The notes below the pieces were generated by a model, which was not told where the DNA came from, made no database searches, and saw nothing but the letters and a program-made list of their open reading frames with translations. From Alteromonas sp. KUL106 (GTDB lineage: Bacteria; Pseudomonadota; Gammaproteobacteria; Enterobacterales; Alteromonadaceae), in NCBI RefSeq assembly GCF_009811415.1, contig NZ_BLIG01000017.1, positions 1 through 43,314 of the forward strand: DNA of 43,314 bases. The letters run 5' to 3'. Position numbers and translations under genes: made by a program. Positions 19,282 through 28,156 of this stretch are shown here, piece after piece. The first letter of the stretch is position 1, and each line of letters begins with the position of its first letter.

Positions 19282-20189
19282 TGACAAATATGCACAAATC
19301 CGCCATATCACAAGGAAATCTTTATATTGGATTGCCAATGTGGCAACACAGCCATTGGTCAAGCACATGGTTTGCTAATTACCCCAAGTCTGACAATGGA
19401 TTGTCGCTGTATGCCAAGGAGTGTAATACGGTAGAGGGGAATACCACGTTTTATTCCCTTCCCCATGAAGACGCGGTAACGAGATGGTGCAATTCAGTTC
19501 CCAATCACTTTAGATTTACCTTTAAATTTCACCAGAACATTACCCACGTACATCAACTACAGCATTGTGACGACGAGGTTGCCCAACAGCTCGCTTTGTT
19601 AAGCCCATTAAAAGAAAAGTTAGGGGCCATGATGCTGCAACTACCTGCTACCTTCGGGCCAGAAAAGCTGTCCGTTCTAGATACCTTTTTAGCGGCGTTA
19701 CCCCAAGAATTAAACGTCGCGGTTGAAGTGCGTCACTTGGCGTTTTTCGCTAAGGGTGATGAGGAAAAAGCACTAAACCAACTTCTGATTCGCCATGGTG
19801 CGAATAGAATCATTATGGATACGCGGGCACTATTTACTGGGTCTTTAGACGCAGGGGGAATAAATAGACGTGCAATGCTAAAGGAAGTGCGAGAGAAAAA
19901 GCCCCGGGTACCAGTAAACGTTATCGCTACAGGTCATACGCCCATTGTGCGTTTTGTCGGCAACGATGTAGACGATGACAACCAACGCTGTTTGTTACCT
20001 TGGGTGAAAAAAGTGAAACAGTGGCAAAGTGAAGGAAAAGACGTGTACTTTTTTTGTCACCGCCCAGACAACAAAGACGCTCCCTGGTTAGCTCAGCAGT
20101 TTATTGATTTATACAATCGTGGCGAACCCTTTCCTGTCATCAACAACCTTGCTATTAGAGACCAGCCAGCACAAAACCCTTTGTTTTAA
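19281..20189 (+). CDS. yecE: DUF72 family protein YecE
   Basis: 302 residues, TIM-barrel DUF72 family. Family stretches are [66 protein letters not shown] and [10 protein letters not shown]. The biochemical role of the family is not established. Enterobacterial yecE lies near aspS too. The start could be ATG 19281 or ATG 19290; neither has a good ribosome-binding site. Copy A of the palindromic repeat follows the stop codon. Confidence 0.88.
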   Translation: MTNMHKSAISQGNLYIGLPMWQHSHWSSTWFANYPKSDNGLSLYAKECNTVEGNTTFYSLPHEDAVTRWCNSVPNHFRFTFKFHQNITHVHQLQHCDDEVAQQLALLSPLKEKLGAMMLQLPATFGPEKLSVLDTFLAALPQELNVAVEVRHLAFFAKGDEEKALNQLLIRHGANRIIMDTRALFTGSLDAGGINRRAMLKEVREKKPRVPVNVIATGHTPIVRFVGNDVDDDNQRCLLPWVKKVKQWQSEGKDVYFFCHRPDNKDAPWLAQQFIDLYNRGEPFPVINNLAIRDQPAQNPLF

Positions 20190-20204
20190 TAAAACAGCTG
20201 TCTA

Positions 20205-20379
20205 ACACCAGTCCACATAGATAGTTGCCCGAACTCCCCGAAGGGAGAGTTTAAAACATCCGTACTCTTTGTTGTGTCACCTTGATGAAGAGCCAAATAT
20301 CTGCGGACTGGGTTGACAGGCCGCGATGACGAACATTTTAAATATCGCTGAGTGGAGAATTATTTATGCGGACTGATAT
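20205..20379 (-). repeat. Palindromic intergenic repeat, copy A
   Basis: 175 bases, inverted relative to copies B and C. Its ends read ACACCAGTCCACATAG on the plus strand and ATATCAGTCCGCATAAATAA on the minus strand. The core AAGGTGACACAACAAAGAG is shared with the other copies. It lacks coding capacity and its long imperfect arms would fold into a hairpin, like a MITE. The remaining bases before the GAF gene show nothing distinct. Confidence 0.85.
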
Positions 20380-20471
20380 ATTGGATTACTTTTCATATGG
20401 ATAGAAATTTTCTAATTTAACGGTAAACTGTTGGTTTTAATAATCTTGATATTGCACCATTTTAACGTGAA

Positions 20472-20972
20472 ATGACCTCAATGAAGCATGAATATGAGCA
20501 AGCGCGCCTTGCTGCGCTGGAATCGTTAGATATCTTAGATACGGCTCCCAGCGTGCAACTTGATGAACTTACCAAAGCCGTGCAGGCAGAGTTCAATGCT
20601 AAAACGTGCCTGGTAAGTCTTGTTGCAGAAGACCGTCAATGGTTTAAATCTCGCCAGTGTATGGATGCAACAGAAACACCACGCAATATTTCGTTTTGCA
20701 CCTATGCGATTGCTGAAGAAGAGTATTTGATTGTTCCTGACGCGAAAGCTGACAAATTGTTTGCCAATAATCCATTGGTAACTGGTCCCCCTTTCATTAG
20801 AGCGTACGCAGGTGCCATTTTACGAAACAAGGACGGCTATGAATTGGGTACGCTATGCCTTCTTTTTGATGAGCCAAGAGACTTCTCAAAGGATGAAATA
20901 GAAACCTTGAAAGGCCATGCTTGCACCGCTGAAACCATAATATTTTCAGAGTATTCACCTGCCTATCTGTAA
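20472..20972 (+). CDS. Small GAF-domain protein
   Basis: 166 residues, essentially one GAF domain. It follows the common bacterial pattern: ARLAALESLDILDTAPS, LVSLVAEDRQWFKSR, TPRNISFCTYAI, YAGAILRNKDGYELGTLCLL. Such domains usually head sensor kinases or cyclases; here it stands alone with no output domain. Two cysteines in the pocket (SRQCMDATETPR and SFCTYAI) could bind a ligand, but nothing shows which. The start is uncertain: ATG 20472 or ATG 20481. Its role is unknown. Confidence 0.85.
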   Translation: MTSMKHEYEQARLAALESLDILDTAPSVQLDELTKAVQAEFNAKTCLVSLVAEDRQWFKSRQCMDATETPRNISFCTYAIAEEEYLIVPDAKADKLFANNPLVTGPPFIRAYAGAILRNKDGYELGTLCLLFDEPRDFSKDEIETLKGHACTAETIIFSEYSPAYL

Positions 20973-20998
20973 AACGCCAACTTTATGTTGACCAAACA

Positions 20999-21027
20999 AA
21001 AACGCATCACGAAAAGTGATGCGTTTT
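20999..21027. terminator. Bidirectional terminator between GAF gene and glrR
   Basis: ACGCATCAC (21002-21010) and GTGATGCGT (21016-21024) with A-rich 5' and T-rich 3' flanks. It can stop the GAF transcript on the plus strand and the glrR transcript on the minus strand. Confidence 0.85.
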
Positions 21028-21050
21028 GTTACATGCAATACTCGCTTTTG

Positions 21051-22391
21051 CTATCTGAAATCGGCCGCATCTAACTCATGCTTTTTCATCAATTTATGCA
21101 TGTCTGTGCGGTTTCTACCAGCAAGCTCCGCCGCGCGGGTTACGTTCCCATCGGTCATTTTAAGAAGCTTGTGCAGATACTGCTGTTCAAAAGCATCGCG
21201 CGCTTCTGTGAGCGTTGGCCAACTTTGCTTGGTAGCAGAAAGGGCTTGCTCAACCAAATGCAGCGGTATTACCGGTGTCTGCGTTAATGCAACACACTGC
21301 TCAACCACGTTAACCAGCTGACGTACGTTACCTGGCCAAGATGAGGTGACTAACTGCTGCATCGCATCATCAGAGAACTGACTTGCGTTTACGCCGTGTC
21401 GCTGAGCACTCTGTTGAAGTAACGACCTGGCAAGAAGAGGAATATCTTCACTTCTTGATTTAAGTGATGGAAGCTTTAAGTTCACGACATTTAGTCGGTA
21501 ATACAAGTCTTCACGGAAGGTCCCCTCTTCCATCTCTTTATGCAGATCTTTATGCGTCGCTGAAATAATACGTACATCAATATCGACGTGTTTGCTGCTG
21601 CCCACTGGTCGTATTTGACGCTCCTGTAGTGCTCTCAGCAACTTCACTTGCAAGGTCATTGGCATATCGCCAATTTCGTCTAGAAACAACGTACCACCAT
21701 CAGCTTCTCTAAATAGTCCCGGATGCGCGGCGACTGCGCCTGTAAACGCACCTTTCGCGTGACCAAAAAGCTCTGATTCAAGCAAGTTTTCTGGCAATGC
21801 TCCACAGTTTATCGCGACAAACGGTTTATCGCTGCGGTTACTGGCTTTATGAATTGCGTTAGCCAGTAATTCCTTACCCGTTCCACTTGCTCCACTGATA
21901 AGCACGGACACTTCCCGTTTCGCAATGCGAAACGCTTGATCTAATACGTTCAACATCTCAGGAGAACGAGTGATGATATCTTTCGCCCAGTCCCCTGGCT
22001 GTGCCGCTTGGGATTGGCTAAGCGCTTTTTGCAATAAGGCGCGTAATTCGTCGTGATCCACCGGTTTAGGTAAGAAACCAAAGACTCCACGCTGTGTTGC
22101 AGCTACTGCATCGGCAATTGTGCCATGAGCGGTCATGAGAATTACCGGAATGTCCTTTCTGATTCCCATGATCTCTTCAAACAGACTGAGACCATCCAAG
22201 CCAGGCATGCGCAAATCACTTAACACCACATCAAAACTTTCGTTTTGAAGTTTTCGCAGTGCCGATTGACCATCTTCAACCGCCGTGACTTCATACCCTT
22301 CGCCTTCTAAACGAATGGTTAATAAGCGCAATAAACTTTTATCATCATCAACCAACAATAAGTTAGGATTACTACTCGCCTTTTCGCTCAC
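21051..22391 (-). CDS. glrR: Sigma-54-dependent response regulator GlrR (QseF)
   Basis: 446 residues. A receiver domain (about 8-122) has acidic pocket LLVDDD, phosphoacceptor D59 ([10 protein letters not shown]) and Lys in FLPKPVD. The AAA+ sigma-54 activator domain (about 140-370) has Walker A GASGTGKE and the intact GAFTGA loop that contacts sigma-54. The C-terminal Fis-type helix-turn-helix contains [15 protein letters not shown]. In enterobacteria GlrR is phosphorylated by GlrK and activates glmY and rpoE promoters. It begins with GTG, 4 bases overlapping qseG (GTGA), behind AGGAG. The glnB gene that follows glrR in enterobacteria is absent. Confidence 0.94.
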   Translation of the reverse strand: MSEKASSNPNLLLVDDDKSLLRLLTIRLEGEGYEVTAVEDGQSALRKLQNESFDVVLSDLRMPGLDGLSLFEEIMGIRKDIPVILMTAHGTIADAVAATQRGVFGFLPKPVDHDELRALLQKALSQSQAAQPGDWAKDIITRSPEMLNVLDQAFRIAKREVSVLISGASGTGKELLANAIHKASNRSDKPFVAINCGALPENLLESELFGHAKGAFTGAVAAHPGLFREADGGTLFLDEIGDMPMTLQVKLLRALQERQIRPVGSSKHVDIDVRIISATHKDLHKEMEEGTFREDLYYRLNVVNLKLPSLKSRSEDIPLLARSLLQQSAQRHGVNASQFSDDAMQQLVTSSWPGNVRQLVNVVEQCVALTQTPVIPLHLVEQALSATKQSWPTLTEARDAFEQQYLHKLLKMTDGNVTRAAELAGRNRTDMHKLMKKHELDAADFR

Positions 22392-22972
22392 TGTTGTGTA
22401 CTCCTGTTTTTATCCATTAATGTCGCTTCTATTTGCAACAATTCCTCTAATTTTTTGCGTAGATTATGCACTTCCTTCTCGAGCGCTTTTAATTTCTCAC
22501 CCCTAGATGTATTTTCTTGCTCAAGTACAACCATCGCAGATTCTAACTGCATAACCTGATTGTTTTGCGTGCTCGCAACGACCTTAATTAATTCTTGTGC
22601 CGATGGAGTAAAATCACCCGCGATGTCGTCTAACGCCAGTTGTGCTCTTAGTCTATCTTGATAAGGAGTATCATTTGGCAGCGTTAGTATGTATGCGTGT
22701 AGCGTATCGAAATACGACTTACCCAAGACACTCAACGTTTGCTTGCGGTCTAACCATGGCTGATTGGCCGCCTCAATCCACTTATTGACCCAATAAGTCG
22801 CATCGCAATTATTTTCAAAGGTTGGGGGCGGTTCATCAAACAGACAAAAACCGCGATCTACTTTAACGACAGATGTTACCTTTTCAGGTTCACCTGTGCT
22901 GTCGTTGTTTCTGGATAAGCTCTGACATCCTGTCAGCACCAGTAAGGCGACAATTAAACCACTTATTCTCAT
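22388..22972 (-). CDS. qseG: QseG-like outer-membrane lipoprotein
   Basis: 194 residues. A lipoprotein signal with lipobox LTGC (Cys about 16) is followed by a periplasmic domain with a Cys pair (RGFCLFDEPPP and ENNCDATYW) and a C-terminal coiled coil (about 140-185). Sequence similarity to Escherichia coli QseG is not obvious by eye beyond lipobox, size and coiled coil. The assignment rests on its place between glrK and glrR, as in glrK-qseG-glrR. QseG is reported to interact with and influence the kinase. It starts 3 bases after glrK. Confidence 0.75.
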   Translation of the reverse strand: MRISGLIVALLVLTGCQSLSRNNDSTGEPEKVTSVVKVDRGFCLFDEPPPTFENNCDATYWVNKWIEAANQPWLDRKQTLSVLGKSYFDTLHAYILTLPNDTPYQDRLRAQLALDDIAGDFTPSAQELIKVVASTQNNQVMQLESAMVVLEQENTSRGEKLKALEKEVHNLRKKLEELLQIEATLMDKNRSTQQ

Positions 22973-22975
22973 TTT

Positions 22976-24403
22976 TTATTTTTCCTGCTGCGGAATGGTC
23001 ACTCTAAAGCAAACATCTGCATAGTCTACATCTACCACGCGTACATCACCATGCATTAGTCGAGCGCAATCGGCAACGATAGATAACCCTAAACCAGTTC
23101 CTATGACATTGTCATTTCTTGGCTCAGGCCCTCGAATAAAGGGTTCAAACAAGGTCGGTACCGATTCTGGCGCGATTCGCTTACCGCGATTTGCAACATC
23201 GAGTACTAAATTTTCTTTTTCTTTGTAAAGATGTACGTTGATTGGCCTACCAACGGCGCCATGAGCCACGGCATTAGACACCAAGTTATCAAGTATTCGT
23301 CTAAATAACTCCTCGTCGACGTTTACCTTAGTTGACACGATATTTACATCTACTTCTCTATCCTGAATCGCTAATGCATAATCTTCTAAACAGGCTGAAA
23401 CTAACTTTTTCGCGTCGCTTTCTACCATTTTTGGCTGAGCTTGCTGCAAAAGCAGGTTGTAATCGAGTAACTTCTCCACCAGCGTATTTAAACGCTGGGT
23501 GCTTGCTGTTAATAATGAGAGTACCTCTCTCTGACCGGTGTTTAATTCCCCTACCACGTTTTCCGATAGTAAACTGCAGCCCTCTTTAATGCTGGCAAGT
23601 GGCGTCTTCAATTCATGCGCTGCATGACGCAATAGGGCCGTTCTTATATGCTCCAACTGCTGCAGACGGTCATAGAGCCAGTGTAGATCTTTTTCGACGT
23701 CGATGAGCTCTCTTGGCGCTTGACTTGATAATGGCGGCAGTTCGCCGTCGCTATGAGCCATTATCCTGATGATCTTTTTGAGATTATTGACGGGATTAAC
23801 GATCAGCTGACTGCCCAACAATATAAGAAGCAAAGACACACTCACCAGCATGGCAGTAGACCAAGCCTGTTTAGCTTGCATGGCATTAAGATCGTCCTGC
23901 TGAACTTGAACCCGTTGGTTAATCACCGCTTCTACATCGTCGCGAAGCTGTTCCACGCTATCGCCAATCGAGGCCAAATAGGCATTTAACAGTAATTGAT
24001 CTTCAATAGTCCGATAATCAGCTAATTGGTTGAGCTGACCAGATAAACGTGAACACGTTGCGGGGACCGACAATGCTTGACATAAATTATCGGCAGCAAG
24101 CGTGAACTGCTCAATTGCATTGTCTGAAAGTGAGGCGACTTGATCGCTTCTCAAAACCGCAAACTGACGAATACTGCGCTCGACGTCTACAACGGCATTG
24201 TCAAGTCGCTGCATATCACTTACAACATCCACTACAAACCGGGTTTCTAGCGTTGTCATTTGCCCTACTTTGGCCAAGTCACTCTGACTTTGCCAAAGTA
24301 GGGCGATAAGAGGAATAAGGGCCAGTAAAAAGCTAACTAACGTCAACTGCCTTAGCGAACCTAGCTGGACTATTCGCTTGCTAAACGAAACCTTGTTTAT
24401 CAG
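22976..24403 (-). CDS. glrK: Sensor histidine kinase GlrK (QseE)
   Basis: The frame has no ATG, GTG or TTG before 24346 (TTG). The family N-terminus (basic residues then SLRQL before membrane helix 1) lies upstream of that TTG, so I place the start at CTG 24403, which has GAGG 8 bases before it. This gives 475 residues; the TTG gives 456. Two membrane helices (about 22-40 and 180-205) flank a periplasmic helical sensor. HAMP, HisKA (ALLRHAAHELKTPLASIKEG, phospho-His) and HATPase domains (DNLVSNAVAHG, GTGLGLSIV) follow. It phosphorylates GlrR. Confidence 0.9.
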   Translation of the reverse strand: MINKVSFSKRIVQLGSLRQLTLVSFLLALIPLIALLWQSQSDLAKVGQMTTLETRFVVDVVSDMQRLDNAVVDVERSIRQFAVLRSDQVASLSDNAIEQFTLAADNLCQALSVPATCSRLSGQLNQLADYRTIEDQLLLNAYLASIGDSVEQLRDDVEAVINQRVQVQQDDLNAMQAKQAWSTAMLVSVSLLLILLGSQLIVNPVNNLKKIIRIMAHSDGELPPLSSQAPRELIDVEKDLHWLYDRLQQLEHIRTALLRHAAHELKTPLASIKEGCSLLSENVVGELNTGQREVLSLLTASTQRLNTLVEKLLDYNLLLQQAQPKMVESDAKKLVSACLEDYALAIQDREVDVNIVSTKVNVDEELFRRILDNLVSNAVAHGAVGRPINVHLYKEKENLVLDVANRGKRIAPESVPTLFEPFIRGPEPRNDNVIGTGLGLSIVADCARLMHGDVRVVDVDYADVCFRVTIPQQEK

Positions 24404-24435
24404 AACTTTTTCCTCTCTAACTTTATCTACTTTGG

Positions 24436-24714
24436 TTACTCACTTGCTGTGAGGTTTTCGTTTCCGGGCGTCAGCTTACTTTTCGCTAATTCAGATTCCG
24501 AAAGCTTCCCGTCTTCGTTGTCATCAATCAACCCAAAATTTCTTAGAAGCCCGGTGTGACGCACCGCCTCTTTAAGTGAAATAAGACCATCTTTGTTTGT
24601 GTCTAATTGTTGTAAGAGCGTGAGTGCTGGGTTGGCATGTGCATCCGCAACCGATATAGCTTGTACTGCAGCTATAGCACACAGTGCTATGAAAACTTTT
24701 TCGAGACGTTTCAT
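24436..24714 (-). CDS. Small periplasmic EF-hand calcium-binding protein
   Basis: 92 residues from ATG 24714 (GGAGG 7 bases upstream); ATG 24717 just before it is too close to that site. The signal peptide ends near VADAHA-NPA. Two EF-hand loops follow: DTNKDGLISLKE, a complete canonical loop, and DDNEDGKLSESE, also with acidic residues at positions 1, 3, 5 and 12. The product probably binds calcium in the periplasm. It ends 32 bases before the proposed glrK CTG with no terminator between, so it may be the first gene of the glrK-qseG-glrR operon. Its function is not known. Confidence 0.85.
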   Translation of the reverse strand: MKRLEKVFIALCAIAAVQAISVADAHANPALTLLQQLDTNKDGLISLKEAVRHTGLLRNFGLIDDNEDGKLSESELAKSKLTPGNENLTASE

Positions 24715-25033
24715 CATGAATCCTCCGCAAAATGCTTATAAAATCCTTCTCTAAACACTTCTTCTATCTTCAACTTCCTATAACTAAGAGTAGAAAAAGT
24801 GTGTAAATAGTACCACTCGTCTTCAATTAACCACGTAATATAATTGCCAATGTTTCTTTTTCGCGATAACAAACATACTCGCGATGACAAATATGCGATT
24901 TTCAGACCAAAAAGACAAAGCCTATATAAATCAATCCCTTTTCAAATAAATTGAAGTATCATCGCTGAGCAAACAGACAATATGTTGCAAATAAGAAACA
25001 CTTCTTTTGTAAAAGTACTGGGGGTTAGCACTA

Positions 25034-25297
25034 TACCAGTCCGCACAGATAATTACCCACTCAGCGAGAGTTAAAATGTTCGTAATCGCGGCGTGTTACC
25101 GCAGGTATAGTGGTTCTACATCAAGGTGACACAACAAAGAGCACGGACATTGTAAACTCGCCCTTCGGGAAAGTCTGGTAAGCTTCCTCGCTTCATTCTG
25201 GGAATGTGAAAGGGAACAGCCATTCCTGCACTCCCACGCTTGGCTAGGAAACTGGCCAGCGCCTTCTGAGAAGGTAATTATCTATGCGGATTGGTAT
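25034..25297 (+). repeat. Palindromic intergenic repeat, copy B (interrupted)
   Basis: 264 bases. The left end ATACCAGTCCGCACAGATAA and the right end, read in reverse as ATACCAATCCGCATAGATAA, are terminal inverted repeats. The inner region GGCGTGTTACCGCAGGTATA matches copy C. The extra length is an insert of about 95 bases near 25167-25262. No terminator was seen for the GGDEF-EAL gene ending at 25318, so this hairpin may serve as one. The rest of the 24718-25317 gap shows nothing else. Confidence 0.85.
25175..25259. repeat. Second palindromic element nested in copy B
   Basis: Ends CTGGTAAGCTTCCT (25175-25188) and AGGAAACTGGCCAG (25246-25259) are imperfect inverted repeats, with GGAATG/CATTCC inside. 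Similar CGCC(C)TTC sequences flank both sides, possibly a target duplication. It is absent from copies A and C, so it came in after the host repeat. Confidence 0.55.
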
Positions 25298-25317
25298 TAC
25301 TATATTGGCTTTGAAAA

Positions 25318-27387
25318 TCAGACGAACTCTTCAGTGGTAAAGTGGCAAGGAGAGTCTATGAGTGCGGATAAAGGGATCGGTTTACTGAATAGGAAGCCCT
25401 GAACATTGTCACATCCATGTTCTCTTAGATAATCCCATTGCTCAACATTCTCTATTCCCTCAGCACATACGGATAACGAAAGACGTTTAGCAAGATCGAT
25501 TATAGCGCCTGTAACTAATCGACTGCGCTCTGACGTTTGAAGTTCCATTACAAATTGCCTATCGACTTTCAACGTATCTATGGTGATTTGGGTGAGGTAG
25601 CTTAACGATGAGTAACCCGTACCAAAATCATCAAGAGCAATTGCACACCCCATATTTCCTATCCGTCTAAAAAATTTGTTCGACAGCGCAAAGTTCTCAA
25701 GGTAAGCACTTTCTGTCACCTCGAACTCAAAATTTTCTGGATTAACGTTATGCGATGTAAAGGTATTGTAGATATAGTCAAAAAGCTGAGTGCTACGTAA
25801 ATCGTGCCCAGACAAGTTTATTGAAGCCCTAAAAGGCCTTGAAGCCCACTGTTTCAAGGAAGGCATATCAATGCAGACACGCTTTATAACCCAGCGCGTA
25901 ATTGCCGTTATCTTGCCCCCCTGTTCAGCGATAGGTATGAATTCATTCGGCATGACAAGTCCAAATTCAGGGTGCTGCCAGCGAATCAATGCCTCTACGC
26001 CTATTACCCTGCCGCCATTATTGACTTTCACTTGATAGTAGAGCACAAATTCATCGTTTGTTAGGCCCTTTTCAATTCCATTAGCCAGCAGTAATTTTCG
26101 CTTATGCGATTCCACCATATCCGGCGTAAATAAGGTGTAGCTTCCTCTACCTCTAGCTTTAGAGCGATACATGGCAAGGTCTGCGTTACTCATCAGTTCA
26201 CTAAGGTCGTATGCTGCATCTGACGCCTTAGCAATGCCAACGCTCAATCCTACCGTTAAAGAAAGACCACGAAGCTCAAAAGGTTCGTCAAAAGCGGTAA
26301 TTAAGCGATTTGCTAAACTTTGCGCGTGCTTAGTAGAGGCATCTCTATCAGGAAGAACTAGAAATTCATCACCACCTAATCGTGCGAACAGATCACCGTC
26401 TCGCAGTAAACATTGCACTCTATCGGCCACTTCTATGAGAATCAGGTCCCCTGTTTCGTGCCCTAGCGAATCATTAATGCCCTTGAAACCATCTAAATCG
26501 AAAAACAATAGAAGGAGATCTTCTTCATTTCTCTTTGCTCTCGCCAACTCCAATCTCAAATTATCGAGTACAAATTGTCTATTAGGTAACCCGGTTAAGC
26601 TATCGAAATTAGCAAGCCGCGACATGGTTTCTTGCTGGTCAACCAGCGTTTGTTTTTGCTCAAAATTAACCAGTAATTCTACTTCGATCGCATCTAATAG
26701 ATTGTTTATGTTGCGGGCTAGCTGACCTATTTCATTTGATGCATTTAACGAGTTTCTCAAGGCGTAGTCTTTCGATTCAAAGACTTCTTGAGTAAACCGA
26801 CAAAGTGATGTGAGAGGCGACACTAATCGATATAAGATAAAAATGCAGACACTTGTACATAAAAGCCAGACGACAAGAATAATGGGTAATTGCTTCAGGA
26901 TGGCGAGAGTCGCCTCTTCTGATTTTATACGCGCGACATCTATGTACAAGACAACATGCCCCATCGGGTAAAGACTACTTCCGACAACCTGATGGGCTAC
27001 CAGTACATTTTCATATTGCGTAATGCCAAAAGGTGTATTTTCTGGCAACCGGGGAACAACCTCAGCCTCTATTTCATTGACACGCTCGCCATAAATAGTC
27101 GATATAACGTTAAAGTCGTTGTCGTAAAGCGTTGCAGATAGCAGATGTTCATGCGCTTTTAGGGGCTGGAACACTGAGGAAAGAAGCGCATGGTTCCCTG
27201 GATTTCTTTCCATTAACACCGCAATTTGAAGCGCCATAGAATTACTCAACGCAGCAGTGTTATCTTTTACAATATCAATAACTGACTCATTGCTATCTAA
27301 TCTGTTTACAACGCCGATAGACAGGGTCAATATCGACATTGTCGCTACGATCACAAGACCGATAGAAATCTTCAGGGTATTAAACAC
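25318..27387 (-). CDS. Membrane GGDEF-EAL cyclic-di-GMP enzyme
   Basis: 689 residues from GTG 27387 (AAGGA upstream). Membrane helices at about 8-28 and 163-187 bracket a periplasmic sensor, and a HAMP-like region follows. The GGDEF domain has intact GGDEF at 338-342 and an I-site RDGD at 329-332, so it should be an active, product-inhibited diguanylate cyclase. The EAL domain has EAL at 465-467, INLSG, FEVTES, DDFGTGYSSL (from 586), LKVDRQFV and AEGIE, the residues needed for phosphodiesterase activity. Both activities look possible; which dominates cannot be read from sequence. The gene is apparently monocistronic, beside partner-switching genes. Confidence 0.94.
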   Translation of the reverse strand: MFNTLKISIGLVIVATMSILTLSIGVVNRLDSNESVIDIVKDNTAALSNSMALQIAVLMERNPGNHALLSSVFQPLKAHEHLLSATLYDNDFNVISTIYGERVNEIEAEVVPRLPENTPFGITQYENVLVAHQVVGSSLYPMGHVVLYIDVARIKSEEATLAILKQLPIILVVWLLCTSVCIFILYRLVSPLTSLCRFTQEVFESKDYALRNSLNASNEIGQLARNINNLLDAIEVELLVNFEQKQTLVDQQETMSRLANFDSLTGLPNRQFVLDNLRLELARAKRNEEDLLLLFFDLDGFKGINDSLGHETGDLILIEVADRVQCLLRDGDLFARLGGDEFLVLPDRDASTKHAQSLANRLITAFDEPFELRGLSLTVGLSVGIAKASDAAYDLSELMSNADLAMYRSKARGRGSYTLFTPDMVESHKRKLLLANGIEKGLTNDEFVLYYQVKVNNGGRVIGVEALIRWQHPEFGLVMPNEFIPIAEQGGKITAITRWVIKRVCIDMPSLKQWASRPFRASINLSGHDLRSTQLFDYIYNTFTSHNVNPENFEFEVTESAYLENFALSNKFFRRIGNMGCAIALDDFGTGYSSLSYLTQITIDTLKVDRQFVMELQTSERSRLVTGAIIDLAKRLSLSVCAEGIENVEQWDYLREHGCDNVQGFLFSKPIPLSALIDSPCHFTTEEFV

Positions 27388-27554
27388 TCGTGTGTCCTTT
27401 GCTTACTACTTAATTCTCTCTAGCAAACACATGGCAACACGAAAATATCATCGCCACCGCGTTGTCGCTTACATTTTTTTTCACAATAGTAAGGCAGGCG
27501 CAAAGAAAGTAAAATGGATTTTTTAGAAAGCGTTTATCACTTATCTTTATATAT

Positions 27555-28001
27555 TCACCCCGTCATGCCCTCGACAACAGAGAGCTTTGTTTTGATAAAG
27601 TCGCTGTGCGACACGTATAGTAGATCTGCGATTTGTCTAATTGTGCTTTCTTCAAGCGGAGCGAGCGACGCATCTGCATACGCGATCACCCATAAACTTT
27701 TCACAACGCTGACCTTTTCATCTGCGCTACAGTGTTTATTCAAGACTTGCGTAAAATGGACAAGATCTACCGCTTCTTCCGATGTTTCTTGACCTCGCTT
27801 CAGTAGAGCCGCCATTGCATCTTCATCGACATTCACGTGCTTTTTTAGCTGGTTTTCATATTCTCGCTTTTCATCGTCAGTTACTTCGCTGTCAGCATTA
27901 ACAATTTCACTGAGTAAAGCCGCCGTAGCCAATTCCACTGTGTAGGTCGACTCTCTATTTTTTTGTGAATCTTCAAAAAACTTTAAAAACGATTTCAGCA
28001 T
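27555..28001 (-). CDS. TerB-like protein
   Basis: 148 residues, all-helical TerB/tellurite-resistance-like fold. It shows AALLSEIVNADSEVTDDEKREYENQL, an acidic metal-binding-type segment, and ADEKVSVVKSLWVIAYADASLAPLEE, the typical second half. There is no signal peptide or membrane segment. No other ter genes are nearby, so tellurite resistance should not be assumed; single TerB-like proteins are common in gammaproteobacteria with unknown roles. The start follows TGAGGATTT, and that ribosome-binding site is buried in the hairpin at 28006-28064. Confidence 0.85.
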   Translation of the reverse strand: MLKSFLKFFEDSQKNRESTYTVELATAALLSEIVNADSEVTDDEKREYENQLKKHVNVDEDAMAALLKRGQETSEEAVDLVHFTQVLNKHCSADEKVSVVKSLWVIAYADASLAPLEESTIRQIADLLYVSHSDFIKTKLSVVEGMTG

Positions 28002-28005
28002 AAAT

Positions 28006-28064
28006 CCTCAGTAATAAAATGCGCAGCGACATTGAGCGATAGTTTCTTTATTTTTTTACTGAGG
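28006..28064 (-). promoter_or_regulatory. SD-masking hairpin in the leader of the TerB-like gene
   Basis: CCTCAGTAATAAAA (28006-28019) and TTTTTTTACTGAGG (28051-28064) can pair over 14 positions with one mismatch. In the minus-strand mRNA the 3' arm contains TGAGG, the ribosome-binding site of the TerB-like gene, a few bases before its ATG at 28001. Confidence 0.55.
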
Positions 28065-28156
28065 GAAAGAGAAATTCGATTAGTTAACCAATTCGTTAGA
28101 TGACATATGCGCTGCTAAGAGCTTTTGACCCTAGGCACAATGACGAGAGAGTAAGC

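Noticed and set aside
19091..19306. N-terminal extension of aspS by 72 codons
   Set aside because: No aspartyl-tRNA synthetase similarity before MRTDYCGNI, a good AAGGA site precedes ATG 19090, and the extension crosses the likely promoter.
27555..28001. Tellurite-resistance locus
   Set aside because: Only a single TerB-like gene is present; no terA, terC, terD or terZ neighbours, so resistance is not supported.
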